Source of the DNA: Heliocidaris erythrogramma
Taxonomy: Eukaryota; Echinodermata; Echinoidea; Camarodonta; Echinometridae
Assembly (NCBI GenBank): GCA_025617745.1
Contig: CM046853.1
Location: 50,212,934 to 50,276,933 of the forward strand
Length of the DNA: 64,000 nt
Direction of reading: 5' to 3'
The notes beneath the pieces were generated by a model. It had not been told where the DNA came from, did no database searches, and was given only the letters and a program-made list of their open reading frames with translations. Of this stretch, positions 23,540 through 38,500 are shown piece by piece. Numbering within the stretch: position 1 is the first letter of the stretch; the number at the start of each line of letters is the position of its first letter. The position numbers and the translations under genes are program-made.

Positions 23540-26500
23540 AGGGAAGGAGGGAGGGAGAGAGAGGGAGGGGGGATAGGGGGAGTATAGAGAATGGAAAATC
23601 GTGGACCAAAATCAAATATAAAAAGAATTGAAAAAGAAAATAGATGATGAATATTATTCTTTAAGAAAATATAATGAATAGCGGTGTCAGCAGCAGCTCA
23701 TGAAAAAGAACTATTGCATATTGTGATTCCAATAGCACATCCAGGATTCTCCGGCGGTGGGGGGGGGGGGGGGGGGGTGCCTAACTGAAAATTCTCTGAC
23801 ATGCGAAAAAAATAAAAGGTAATCACATTTCAATATGGCACGAAAAAGAGTATAATATAGTTGATTTCAAGTAATTTGTTATATACCTGCGTGATAACCT
23901 GATGAGTGCAGGTCGAAAAGCTTCGTTATCATGTCTCTTTTTCGTGCCATATTGAAATTTTGCAGTACCAAGAAATTATTTGTAATCACATTTCTTCGGG
24001 TGCCCATTTTTTTACTCGTAAATTATGTAAAAAGCAAACAAAATTGTTGTTCGCATTTTCAGGTGGAGTTGGGGGTCTAAAATACCTGCCGGGGGCACAA
24101 ATGGAGGCACATTTTCCATTTTTATATTCGATGTGTACCTATGCCAGATTGGGTGTGAATGAAGGACACGTGTTCCCTTGCAATTCACTATCTTCTACTG
24201 GATTCATACACTCAAAAGAATGGCATACAAAAAAACACGCACGATGCAGTTCCGAATTAAATGAAAGCATTCACATTATCCTATAATACATGAATGTTTT
24301 GGCATTTCTCGAAGGCGGATCTATTATAGTGCGAATGATGAATTGTACCTTTTATAGAATTGTAAAAAGCTTAATCCGTGCACGGATCTGGGCTTTTATT
24401 ACCATAAATAAATGGGGATTATCCTACTTTACTGCAAATCGGATATCAGAATTGCACTTGAATGGTGCACTCAGTAATGGTGTCCTTACTTTTTATTATC
24501 GTAAAATCTTTCAAATTAAGAATTGAGTGTTACAGAGATGTTCTATTCAATATAGGTATTCGATCATTGTGTTGAGTAAATGCAATATATTTTTGAAAGT
24601 TTTGGATAAACCTGAAGATACGTAAACATTTACATATAATTCAATATGACAGAAAAGCAGGTGTTATTATGAACATTTTTAATATACACAAAGAAGAATG
24701 ACTATATACATTTTTTGTGTCAGACAATTAAACATAATTTTACCTGATATGATTTATAAACGATTTGCAGTTCTTATTTTGCATAACTCGTGTATTTTTG
24801 TTGTATGCGTAACAAATACAAATACATTTTTAGTATACACAATATATAAATGTCACGTTACCCCCATTACAACTTTACGTGATCCATGTTGGGTTCTCTG
24901 ATTATTGCTTTTCATATTGTTTTCAACCTTCAGCTTCCTCATTTCTGTATAGCAAGGGGCGGAATCTAAGGTTTTTTTTAGGGGGACAAAAGTCTCCGAT
25001 AGAAACGCCACCCTATTACGTAAGGCATTGAAACTAGTCTCTTAGAGAATAATTCAATGAATAATTGTATTGAAACATTTCTACACGCTGTCTTAAGAGA
25101 GCTATTATTTTGTATAACACAGGGATGGAAAGAAGAATGGTCAAATTGGTCTAGAGTTCAACAATGTTATCAAATTTGAATAGGATAATGACCTTAATTT
25201 TCGTCATTAGATGCCAGCCAAACTGACGATTGTTCCAAAGTGCGTTTTGTCATCCAATTAGGGATGATGAAAACAGTGTGGTGCACCGGTTAACTCATTT
25301 GTATTTATATAACTGAACTAAATAATAATTATACCTGTCTATAGTGGCCAGTTTTAAATCCTTTCCATGCAGTGAAAAATAAAATACAGAAAACGTAAAA
25401 TATTGTCATTTTTACTAAATAGGTTGTTAGCAGTTACTTGTGTTTCCGAAGTTTCTTAATTTCGAAGGTTCGTTCGTCCAAAGGTTCAAAGTTTTCGTTA
25501 ATCACAAGGTTCGTAATTCCGATAATATAATTGTCCTATGTAAATGGAAAATGAAATAGAACCCTATATCATTTTCGGAATTACGAACCTTCGGAATTAT
25601 GAACCCTGTTTCATTTTCGCAATTATGAACGTTCGGGAAAAAAGATTGCCCCCCCCCCCTGTTTCCAAAAAAATATATTATCTAAACATTTGCTCACTCT
25701 GTGCGTCTTAAAATTACCATCCTCCATTGGACTACTACATTGTTTATTGATTTTTACATCGTTTCTCCAAAATTAATAAACATATTGTAGCAAAGTAAAT
25801 ATGGTAAAAGCAATATTTCTGGTAAAACGTGACACAGAAAATGTAATAAAGATAGATGGCCCCCTTGGCCTCCTCACAAGTTTGTCTTATAGGCAGTTTT
25901 TGGCTTAAGTTATAGAAATCTGAGAATTTGATGAGATGAGCCTGTAAGCCGTAGAAAATGGGTATCCGTATACCCCTATACCACTCCTCACAATCTTTGT
26001 ACATGTACATTACAAAAAACACAACAAACCATTCTGATGAATATTGCCTTGTTTTATTACGTTCCCTTAGGAAACCCCATTAAAAAGTAAGAAAATAAAG
26101 TCCAGATTAGACGTTTTATTTTACAAAATAGCCAATGAAAGAGAAAGGTGCTACGACTTACGTCTTTATAGAGAATGAAATCTTACTTTGTAAAACTAAG
26201 TCTATTATGTCATTTATGTCCGTTATTTGTCCAAATAAATCCCTAACGCAAATATTAACTTGTCTTCCACTATTGTAGAAAACTCTTCAACGCATTTTCG
26301 TATTATTCATCTGTAACTGCTGTAGCAAAAGTCAACTCCAACGAGCGGAAAAGTGTAAATAATATCGTCAGACGACACGTCTATTTGATTTTGTCTCGTT
26401 TTGTATGCGCGCAAATTAGTGTTACTATCACACATTTACATGAAATGTAAATAAACATGGAGAACGGCGTCATGAATAAATTTCTGTCCAATTTTATTAT

Positions 26501-29500
26501 TGATGTTGAACCAGTCAATTTATGTTGTCATTGATGAAATGTATTAAATGGTATTAAGACGGAATAGATTATTATTTTATCATTGATGTTGAACCGGTCA
26601 ATTTATATTGTCATTGATGAAATGTATTGAAATGCATTAAAGACGGAATAGATTATTTTTTTAGTAAAGTGATGTATCACGGGAGGAATAGCATATGAGT
26701 TGTGCGAATTTTGATGGATAATAATATGGGGAATTTCCCCCATGTTTTCTGTAATTCGTATATTTTACAAAATGTTGAGAACTGTAAGATCATAATTATT
26801 ACAATGCCAAAGATGTCAACGCAGAGTCCGCGGGACCTTAACCGAGGGCCCCCGCTAGAGGGCAGCAGGGAGTGATTACATGGAAGTGTAAATCTCTGTT
26901 TTATCATACAATTATTTTCTTCTTTGTTTATTATTTGATAGATATTCACACTACCGAGATGCCCTCGACAAGCGTCCCCGTGTCCCCTGGGGCACAGCTC
27001 GCGAGTATGGTGGCGAGGGCCCCATCAACTTACCAGACGACCACAGGCCAAAAAGTGAACCGCCCCCAGCGGTGGAGAAAGGACATCGGCATTTCGGAGC
27101 AGGAGTGAATCCCTATCCGAGGTTAGAAGCTAGAGCTGGATATATCGAGTCGGTTTCGGGCGAAATCAAATCCTTTAGATGCCAATTCTAGAATTACATG
27201 TATATACATATATATATATATTTAAATGGACTGCACAATCTCTGCAAATGGAATATGTCGCTTTCAGATACAGGATTTTTAACTGCCTGTTTTTTCAAAA
27301 TTAATAATAGAAGATATCAATTTTATTGTCCGCCTGGCTCGTGGATGATACTTGAAAAACCTCGGCCAATGGATAAAATTGATTTCATTGCGTTAATCGT
27401 AAATATGGATCGAAATTCCTCTTTGGATGTTACAAAACTCGCATATGAAGATTCTAATCAAAAGAAAACAAATAAAAAAAGAGGATACTTTTTAAAATAA
27501 TCCGCGAAAGGCAGAAATCTAAAGGATTGAATATAACGCAAAACTGTGAACGAATGACTTACAAAATGTACGATATCCAAGCTCTAGTTTTACTATTACA
27601 ACAAATTTTTACTTTATGTTGCGTCTTAGTTATTTGTTATAGTATCCATGCACATTTATGTTTACTATATGTTTTACTGTGTTAAGTTTATTTTGCAGAA
27701 AATCTTACAGAACGGTAAGTAGCATTTAATCAATGATGATCTCAGACATCGTAAATCGTTGCCATGGTTACTCTACATTTACCACTAACGCGTTCACACA
27801 ATTTCTTCATATCTCTTATCTTGTTTGAAATGTTTTAATATCAAATAAAAACATTTGTAAAAAAATATATAAATAACCATGACGCAGTATTTTAAGGGTT
27901 TCAATTGATGATACACGCAAAAAAACGCGGAAAACATCAAAATAAGAATGTCTAAAATATAATCTTGAGTCATATTCACACACGAAGTAAAATTTCTTAA
28001 TGAATCATGACCTTACCCTTAGAATTGGAAAAACAAACAAAAACAATTAATTAAAAAAAAATAGCAATGACCATACGATCACTTATTTTTTTAAAGATCA
28101 CTTGCTGCTTTATTATGAGTAAGTGGAATTACCATGTTTTTGAAATTCAGTTTACTGTTATTCGAAATCAAATTTAAAGTTTTTGGAAGAAAACTTATAC
28201 GATTCAGTTACGGTTTTCTGAAAATAAAGGCCTTCAAACGTCTTTACATCATTATGTGTGCTACCCCAGTGGCATATTCAAGTTTAAATGTTATTGAATG
28301 AACAAACCTATATCTTTTCTACCTTTTCATGAAAGCAAAAAATAATTGATAAAAGTGGAACTCTACCAGTTCTCAATAATGCCTTTCGTATCATTTCAAT
28401 CACTGAACACCCGGAAGGCATTATCAGAGCTTACAGATAGATAAACTCTTCCATCATAACAATTTGGTAAAAAAAGATTTATTCCAGTGACATTTCTTTC
28501 ACAGTATCGCTCCCACAAAGTACTGATCTATATAAAACGCGAGACAAGCCCGGCGGTTATTAAAGAAAAATAAAGTGTGGTATAAGCTCCTGATGTTTGA
28601 AACAAAAGTTCTTTGACCAGACTGGCAACTTAGTTAATGTTTTTTTAATTAATCGACATTAAAGAAATTTCTTGTCGGCAGTACATGTACAAGATCTGTT
28701 GAGGATTTCGTAATCAAGGCTTATTTTCTAGCAAAATTGGGCTATACCCTATCCACAAGCTGCCCACCCAGCCCCTTGACCATTTGTACAGCATCTTCCT
28801 GTAAACAGATTTCAATATTTCTGTAGTTAACACCCCTTAATACGCCTTTTGTTCCCCTCTTAACGATATTGCTCAATGGGAGTACTTTCAGTATTGATTC
28901 CTATTCAGTCTTCCTGTTCATAGGAGGCACCCATCCCATAGACGACAATACGAAATCGAAGTCATGACCCCCGCTTGATCGCAGGGAGCCATTATGCGGC
29001 TGGTTGTTTTGCATATCGCCCTGGCGATATTTATGAGCGTCTCCGGCTTCCGTGTTTCGGGAACCGTCAACAAAAAGAAAATCTGTGCGTGCGGTTAGGA
29101 GCGAAGGGCCACCACAGGGGTACCAGTGTGCACCCCTTCCAGTGGTCCCATGTACTGGTAGCGGAACAAGCGTGGACGGTGTCTATCGTGTAGGATAGTG
29201 TTGTTTGGATCATGTCAAGTTGTTATTGGCGACCGGATGTAGCTTGATTCGCCACTATAATGGCCGATTTATGGCCTTTCTTATCTAGTGTCGCCGTTTC
29301 CAGCGTTAGTTAGAAGTTTTATTACGAAATTTTCTGCCAGTTACTCTTGGACTTTGCTCTTGATTTTGCGAAAAGAAACCTGTCACCATGACTTCGCTGC
29401 TCCCGGCACTCCCGAGGACGTATCCTCATCTCCAACGAGTTAAAATGCAGGAGGAGGTTGAGAAGAAAAAGTTGTTTATAAAGATGCACCCCATCTACTA

Positions 29501-32500
29501 CACGTAAGATATTTTAGAATTCGAAATTGCAATGAATTCGCAAAAATATGTATATCATTGCGTTTACCAGTCATTAGAATTTGTGTCGTTGGACTTGCGC
29601 CCTTGTTTACAAATGGAAGAGGTCATGTTTGTACAAGACCTAATGATTAGATTTCAATTGTGACTTCCCTTTGCAATTGGTTGAAACTGTTCAAATAATC
29701 AACCAAAAATATTGCCTGCACTTAAACTATTACAACAGTTGAGTAAGATTAAGCATGGTATCCTGGAATCTGTACCTTTCTAACTAAAAGTTCGACCCAC
29801 GGATCAACAAATAAAGTATAAGTGAAAAGAGCAATTTAGCAAGGCAACAATAGTCAAAATTGACTAGTTTGCCTATTTTAAAACAACAACAACAACATGT
29901 CTTCTAGCGCACATATATTGCTGTAGAAGGAAGAATGTTTCTGTAAATATTTGAAAGACAGTTTTGTACACATTACATTTATGTAGCATCAACAACAAGG
30001 ACGTACAAAATTGTACATATGATCACATCAGTCAGACATTGTACTCATTTTTATTTGTTATTTTGGGATCAGCTAAATTACTGCGTCACTGGTTTGTCAA
30101 CTCCATGTATCTCCATATTTGCGAATCGTGGTCTAAAAGGGGAAAAATAAATTAAAATGATCAAAATTAACAAATCGCGTAAAGTGGTTAAAGGCTATAC
30201 CATGGCAACTATGGATGTATCTGTGTGTATATGTTTCTCTATCTATCATTTCCTCCATATGTATCTATAGGGGGATTCCAATCGACCAATACTATGACCT
30301 CACACTGCTCAAGAGGAGTAACATCAGATCAAATGATCAATTGTAAGTATAATTCTATCTGTGTCAATATTGTTTTAATATATCAGTTTCTTTATCACTC
30401 AATATCAGATTAAGAACCTCTTATTACATCCGCGACAGCTAAAGTAGATTCAATGGCAAGTTGTGAGAAAGGAAACCAACATGAGTAACAAGTGAAAATA
30501 TTGCGTACCGATTGTAAGGATATGACCCAAAAATAGGAAAATATAAATGAGATAGTAATTCTTCTTTTTCTTTAATTCTGATTTTAGTTTCGAGGAAAAA
30601 TTATATGAAAGAAGCCGCGAAGCTCTCGATAATCTATATTATATATTTTGTATATTACATAAAGATGAAAACACAATGATATGAATTTTCTTTCACTTGA
30701 CTACGGATTATTACGGCGTCTCCTTGATATGTATTATATGACCACATTCCTTTAATTACTTTCGCCTTATTATTTTACTTTTACAGATTACCAAGGCCTA
30801 CAGAAGTTGATATGACGTAAGTATTTTGATATCTAAAAATAAAAATTATTTTATTTTCCCGCCCCTAACCAAAAAGGGGCAACTCATATGACCAATTTTC
30901 AAATTTCTTCACCAATTAATATGTTTACTGATTTATTGGATTGCCGAATTCATTACTGAGTCAAATAAACCAATTCATTCGTTTTTATTATATGAATGCA
31001 ATACTTTCACTTGATTGTTTAACATTTCAGAAATACAAATTGAAGTAAATAGCCTGACTAATCGAATGGAATGCGTATGTATCTGTGTGATATGTCTCTG
31101 CAGAAAAAGGTACCAGCATTGTAAAGAAAAATACTAGTTAGTAGCAAAATATATTTCACCCATTTTTCTTAGTCACTTGCTCCTATTAATATGTTACTGA
31201 TAATTTCACCTAAATCGTGAGTAACCTGACTTTCATTCCCAAATATTGTTTATTTTTGCTTTCATTACCAACAGTAAGCTTTCGATAGACAAGCCCTTCC
31301 CTGCCGAGCACCCGTACAGTTCTCACATGTCCCGATTCGCCATGTTTCCAAGCTTCTCTTCCACCCCCGATGATTACAAGACCGGGGAAGCTGCCCGACA
31401 GCAGCAACCCCTACATCCTGAGATTCCTGCGAACCCCAACGACATCACCATCAACTACAAGAGCAAGGGTAAAAAGATTTGATTATCTTCATTTTATACA
31501 AACTTCGACAACTTGATCCAGTGGACCGCGGGTGGTAATATATTTAAACACGTTAATAACCGTATTGAATGAATTGAATGAATAATAACTGCTTGGGAAA
31601 TTACTGTATGTATATTTGCACTTTGTAGACTTGTTTGCATTTCATGCAGTTTGAGATTTAAAAAAAAATAGAAGAAACAAACACATCGAATAATGTTGGA
31701 CGTGATAAACAGTGCAATTTGAAACAACAAGTTCCAGTTTACATAAATTTACGTCAGCCAAGTAGAAAAAAAATAGCAGTGGATATTCTTTTGAGGTCAT
31801 ACCAGTATTATCCTTTCCCTGCCAACTTACATCTATTTTTAAATTGCTAGGTCAAATTCTTTTCTACCTTACGGTTCCATTGAACTTTCATCGTCATTGT
31901 GTGTTTTTTTAAACATCAAAATATCAAATAAATGCAGGTTTTCGTGATATCATTTAGCTAAAAATATTTTGTTTTATTTCTATCAAGGAGCCCGCGATCG
32001 TGTTGAGACAGAGCACATTCCCCTAGACTCACAGAAGAAAGCCCTTAGCTGGCCTGGTGATACATTCTTTCAGGTAAATATCTTTGATAATTTTATCAGT
32101 AAACTGACTGACCATTTATTTCCATTATTTCCTTCCTTTTTTGATGGATTATTATCTTTATTTTGAATTTTGTAAAGCTTGTGAGTTATGAACATCCAAA
32201 AAAAAATTCATCCCAGAATGAAGAAGAGAACATATTGCAAAATAGTTTGTTTGAGGTGAGCTACATTTTCGTGTACGTCTCAAATTACTTGGATTACTTT
32301 TTTTTTTCATAAATATTGTGAAAAATGGTGATACTTTTACCTTATCTGTTTTACTCCAGAACCATCATCTTTTCAATTCAAGAAAACTGATGCCATGTCC
32401 TCTTTAATTATTTCAGAATAAGAAGACGCCCACCAGCGGCCAACAGCAGTTCTACCCCATCCCGCCCAAGGCTGTCATCCCCAACCACGCCCCACGAAAG

Positions 32501-35500
32501 CTAGACCACACCCTCAATCCCCGCACCGCCAACGCCCTTCGCAACGTGGAGCGGTCGCAGTGGACGACGACGTATAACCGCGCCCATGCAGGCTACGGAC
32601 CCGCCAATGCCCTTTCCCTCGACAACCTGGACGAGAAGGTGGAGATTGAGAAGAAGCTGAGAATCGAGGATCATAGTTTGGTAGGTATCTCTCAAAAGAT
32701 GAGATGGGAAGTAATCAAGAAAATATATGTATACAATTATATTAAGGTCATTACGAAAGAGGCAAGGGTAGGAGAAGAAAGAAGAAAGAAACGAGGCCAT
32801 AAAAGACATCTATTAAAATATCTAACATAAACAAAAATGGATATCTTAGAATATGCATTCACTTTGATACTCAATACTGCGATTAACATATGAGAAGTTT
32901 TAAATGATTATGATTTATTCAAAAGTAATTTAAAGATGCATATCTTTTTAATACCTATTGTTGAAGCTCCGAGGATTTTTTAAAAATTCTGTTATATGAA
33001 AATTTGTGACATATATTTGATCCATTACGATCTTGAGTAATTATATGTTTTGTATTGAACTGATGCTGTTATTTTTGCTAATGATTAATTACAAGTTGTG
33101 AATGCTACTAAATGTCTTATTCATTGTTGCATGTTTATTGTATTTTCAAATTTGATCCAAACTATCTTGATGTCACTCTGATTGACTGACATCAAGAAAT
33201 TTTGGTTATATTTTGATGTTTTATTTCCTTTGTTCATTTCCTCATTATGATATTAAAGTGTTGTTAATTTATTGAATGTACAACGATATATACTATGATG
33301 AACATTTTATCGAATGTATATTAAACACAATTTTAAACCCTCATTTCTTACCAACAGCCTGTCCAACGGAGCCTACCGCTATTACGTCATGGAGTTCAGA
33401 GGTCACATTGGAATAAAGAATACCTTCCACCTTCCCCAAGATAAACATTGTCGTATGATTATGTTTTCTATCAAATATCAAATATGTCCATGCAACATAC
33501 TGTGCTGCCGGCAGTTCTGTATAACATGAATGCAATTTTTTTTTGCAAGAATATATTTTGAATGAGATTGTTTGCCGTAAGTAAGAAAGTTACCCCTTTT
33601 TAAATGCCGTATTTTAAAAACATTTATCGTTTTATTATTGCACGATGTTCAAAGTTTTAAAACCGATATCATCGTTGTGCTAATTATTCAGACCTTTCAG
33701 TATTTTGTATAGACAGGATTGCCAAACCCGGGCCCATACAAATATTTTGACCCTATAGCATACTTTATACTCAACTTTATGAAAACAGATAAATTTGATA
33801 TACTGCGTCCTAAACCTTACATATTTGATGGAATTTGCCAAGGTAGACTTAGGCTCGGGTTCAGTAAGGATCAGCCGATAAAAAGTACTCAAAAATAGTT
33901 GAAAATTAGTGGGTATTGGAGATACTGATGCTGCCTTGTTATTGTGGTGTCCCAGTAATCGACTGCAAGTATCAAAGAACATATATATTAGTCCGTAACA
34001 TATTTTTCTATTTGAACATACATGAACATGATGAAAGAAATATATTTGTAATCACGCGTTAGAATTTTGAGGAAAGGAATGGTGTGAGAAATCAGAAATC
34101 CGTCCAGGAGCAATATATTATAGTGGTATTCATACATTTTTTATTTGTGAAAAAAAATAGAATGTATTTTGTAATATCTGATATGTGACAGTTTTTATTT
34201 TTAAACGAATTATTTTAAAGTAAGATGTTATGGTTGCAAAACCAACTAAAATCTCACTTAAGCAATGTCTTTCAATCGTAAATATTAGAAATAAAATCCG
34301 GTATTTAAGTTTAATCAGACTTATACCATTTCGAGTTTAATGCAGTTGATAATTTTGTAGATTTAACACAAGCGGATATTTTCTTTTTTATTAACTCTTT
34401 AAATTCTTGTGACTATGGCTTGTGTATGTCTAGCAGCTATCTGGTATAGTCCTTGGTTAGTGGGTCCTGTCTAATTTTCTTCGTATGGGTAGTGCACAGT
34501 CTCTCTACAACTTTTGCTTACACCGAAAAAACAAAATCCTGAACTCCTGCATGCACAATATCAGAATTTCCTACGCACAACTACTTTCTTTACTAGTATT
34601 TCAATATCATTTTTATATTCTTATATGCTTTATGCACTATAAATACAAAAGTTTGTACTTTAAAGTAGTTTCTTCTATCAATCTTTTGCAAGATGTGAAA
34701 TCTTTCTTTGGCTGACGAACAAAGCTCAGGGCAACCGGTATTCCGAATATATTCTCATCCCCAATTATTTAAAAGCTAAGTAGTTTGAGAATCAGGATAA
34801 AAATATATTTGTGAATATTGGTGTCCTTTTCGAAAGTGTTATGTAATGTGCTACTATTGTAAGATTCGGCTTTCATTTTATGTTTGAATGGATGTATTTG
34901 TTTTATTGCAATAAATAACTGTTGTGTTTCATTCTGCTGTATAATTTTTCATCAGTTGTTGCTCATTTTATAATATTTAAAGCACTAGTCAACATTACGA
35001 CAAAAAAAAAACAATTAAAGGGAAGTTCGGTCAAGAACCATTGAGTTGCAAAAAAAATCAACAACATCTTTTAAGTGGACATATTCTATGAATGGGATGA
35101 TAATTAGAGAACGGTATAACACAGTGAACAGTCCATTTTACCTGAATATCGAAAATGAAATTATTTTTATTAATAATAATATTGAATACAATGACACATT
35201 AGAAAGTGAAGGGTCATTCTACATCAAATTCAAGACAAAATAATATCTGACAAGGAGATATGTATCTATCTGATTTTTTTCGTAGATAAATATAGACACT
35301 GTGCAGTATGACTCTTGTTAATTGTTATCGAGAAATACAAACAGAATGAGATCATTCATGATAACTACATTTGCAAAAGGATAAATCAAGGGAAAATCGA
35401 ATAGGCGGAAAATATTCATGACAGAAGAAACTGAATGGAGAATTCTACCCCTTCAAATTATTATTTATACACCCGATACAATTGGGCATTTTCGTCCTCA

Positions 35501-38500
35501 GAACCATGATAACAGCATCCCATATACTCATGGGGACTGTAGCAGCATCATCTTAAGTAAAAGGAATAATGAATACAAAAACCTTATTGGAAATCGATCA
35601 TCCTCTATTGTACCAAACGTGTCACACTTTCACATTAATACAAACCATTTTCCGCCCAGTCAGACTATTGAAATCTACCGAAATCGATAGCTTGTTTGGT
35701 TGCTATGCGCAGTCTCTTAGCTACTTAACCAGTAGTTCACGATACCCGCGTCCATTACATGCATGGATTTGTGAATATGAGGCTTGGTAAATGTTTAATG
35801 AAAATTGATAATGTTGGTGATGTCCGAAGTGAGTGTTCAATAATTAATTGGTTACAATATAAAAGAAGCAATTTGGAGTTCCGACGATGAAAGAGATTTT
35901 CTCGTTTGGGGAGAAAGGAATTGCAAAATCACTCGAATGTATTTGCTTGTTATATTACGATGTAAATTTTGTATAGGTGTTGCCTCTAAATCCGCAAAAT
36001 GTGCTAAAAAACAAAAAGTGAAGAAAGAGGGTCAAATATCATATACATTATTCCATTATAATATACAAAAGTCATTTCATGAATTATAAGTTTGTTGTTC
36101 ATGTTAAAAGCCGACACCAGTAGACAGCCGGAAGCTATAGGAAAATCATGCAGTACACGCAGTACTTTTAACTTATCAAAAACCGTTCTGGTGTTGGCGT
36201 GTCGAATAGGTGGGTCTGCACTAGCGAAAGAATAGTGTTTGTTTTTAGTATTTCTCTTCCAACGAGTGGTAAGCAAACAGAAGTGAAGATGTTTATTGTT
36301 TGTTTCGGAATGGAGGCTAAAGTTGAAATTCAACGGCTTAAAATGAACTCAAGAAGTAAAGTAGATACCACTGGCCACTAGGCTTCTGTAGGGTTCTTCA
36401 TCTGTTCATGCGAAGGAAAAAGAAGCTTTAAAAAAAACCCAACTCATTTTCTTGTAGTGGGAACAATATTATTGTGATACTCAAGTAAACATGGGTTTCA
36501 ATACGAAGCTTTCAAATTATTGACATGAGTGTACTATATAATCCATTTTCATACAATCATACCCCGGACAATTTGTCCCTAACAATTACCTCTAGGCCCC
36601 CCCCCCCCCCAAAAAAAAAAAAAAAAAAAAAGGCAGAAAGAGTAAGCTACCAAGTGCGTGTAATATAATTGATAAATATTTGCTCCAACGAAAATAATCT
36701 TGCAAAATACGTTCCCTCGTTATAGGCAGATGGATTAATTCCCGTCATTGTTATAGGTTTGGTTTTGGTTCGTTTTTGTGGGGGAGGGGCATCATTGATT
36801 TAATTTTCTGATTATATTATTAGTAAACGGTTGTTGTGCTCATGTAATCCTACATCAAATATTTAATTGGACAGAAAGAATGCATATTCCTTTTATCCGG
36901 AAGAATGTTCAAAATAATGTGGATAAAGATAATCTTCTGACTCATCAGCTGAGCAACACTTAGTATATTCTTTTATTAGTCCGAATAAAAGTAGCTGGCT
37001 ATAGATTGTTCAGAGCAAATTTGAGCAACCGTTCCGCCTATTGGTAGTAAGTGATGAATCATTTGCCATTTTACTTTCACTTAAACAAAATGACATAGAC
37101 GGAAAGTTTGGTGCAACCACTATAGCACCATCCTAGTACTTTACAGCTTCTGCTTCGGAACGTTGTCATCATCACGGCACATTACGTAATTCATCGGCCT
37201 TTGAACTGCATATCTTAAGCATTATAATTTCTACAATCTTTGATAAACTGTTACTTTTCCCTTTAAAACTACATATTTGTTTGTGTTACAGGAAGATTCG
37301 AGCAGACGATAATCAACACAGTGTAATTGTTATCCACTAATCAATTGCTTCTCTCCAGCAGGTTTAGCGAATTGACATCAAAAATACCCTATCACCCTAG
37401 AATGCTCCCAGGATTCTAATCAAGTATTTTCTCATCATCTGTTATAGTACAGATATATGTCAAGAGAACGCTCTACTTCGAATTCAGAATGAAAAACCAA
37501 AACAAAAAACGCTGCAAAATGCTTTTCCTACACTCGATGAGAATTATCTTCTCCTTCGTCTTGTCCTACACATGCAGAGACCCCGAAGCTACCCGACATT
37601 CATGCCACCCCGCCCCATGGAAGGCCGAATCTCTCGCCTGATCGGACCGAATCAGATGGTACGGTGCGTGGTCAAAGATGGCAGGATTCTCTACGTACCC
37701 TACTACCCGAAGATCGAGATTGAAATGGACAAGGTGAGCTTCAGAAACCGTCTTTAAATCATTGGTGTATGCGCCCAGTCGTGTTTGGGGAGGACTTACG
37801 TCTCTGTCCTGGATATCAACTTTCCACTTTCTAAATTTTGCGAACGAGCGAAGCGATCAAACACAAAATGTGACACATTAAATACAGTGAATGTAATCTT
37901 GTCATTAAAATATAGGAAATAATAACATTTTGTTAAAAGACCACCTCGCTCCCATGAGGTGGCGAAGCCAGTGGCGTATCTAGGGATTATGGCGCCCGGG
38001 GCATAAAAGTGAAGTTACGCCCCCCCCCCCCCCGCCCCATCCCCCCCCCCCCCCCCGAGTGCCCAAACCTATCTTCGTTATTGTAGCGAGGGAGCAAAGC
38101 GACCGAGTGGCAAAATTTTCAATTTTTAACCCTAAAAAACGCAATTTCTTATGCATTTTACCCAAGAAATTTTGCAATTGACCACCGCAACTGAGCCGTA
38201 GAGAAGCTCGAATTTTGCATTGATAAACGGTTTTCTATTCACTAACTTGTACAATCGGGAGCAAAACTATCGAAAACCATAAAGGCTTGAGAAAGAGTCG
38301 AGAAATTCAGCAAGGCTACCTGAAGTTGAGATTTCATTCAAAAGTTGAGCCTTTGCAAAAGCTAGTTTATACAATCTATGCTATATTGGGGCGCAATATT
38401 TAGCAGGAGTCATATGAAACTTACATGATATAGCGAGCAAAGCAATTACATCTTAATTTTTTTCAAATTTTGAACCCTTTAAGCTATTTAAAAACTATAT

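Larger units (their letters stand above)
16796..26941 (+). other. SPMIP4 intron 1: no further gene seen
   Basis: A 10.1-kb intron, AT-rich. It holds an (AAAT)n tract at 17962-18000, loosely repeated TTAAGAAC...ACC blocks at about 17890-18250, a C-run at 19603-19620, a 41-bp direct repeat, three TIR elements (20822-23142), a purine (GA)n tract, a G-run at about 23756-23777, a TTCGGAATTACGAACC repeat at 25440-25640 and an 80-bp tandem duplication at 26491-26660. Open frames in it are short and unconvincing. Confidence 0.6.
27122..30270 (+). other. SPMIP4 intron 2, containing the alternative first exon
   Basis: Apart from the alternative exon at 29388-29503, its possible promoter region (about 28500-29387) and the small frame at 28994-29098, I see only AT-rich intron sequence here. 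Confidence 0.5.

Noticed and set aside
33361-33535. Exon-like frame after a CCAACAG acceptor, phase-compatible with SPMIP4 exon 7
   Set aside because: Exon 7 joins exon 8 at 37578 in phase 0 with family residues on both sides. The 33361 frame ends quickly, has no clear donor, and has no resemblance to the family. It is a possible cryptic terminal exon at best.
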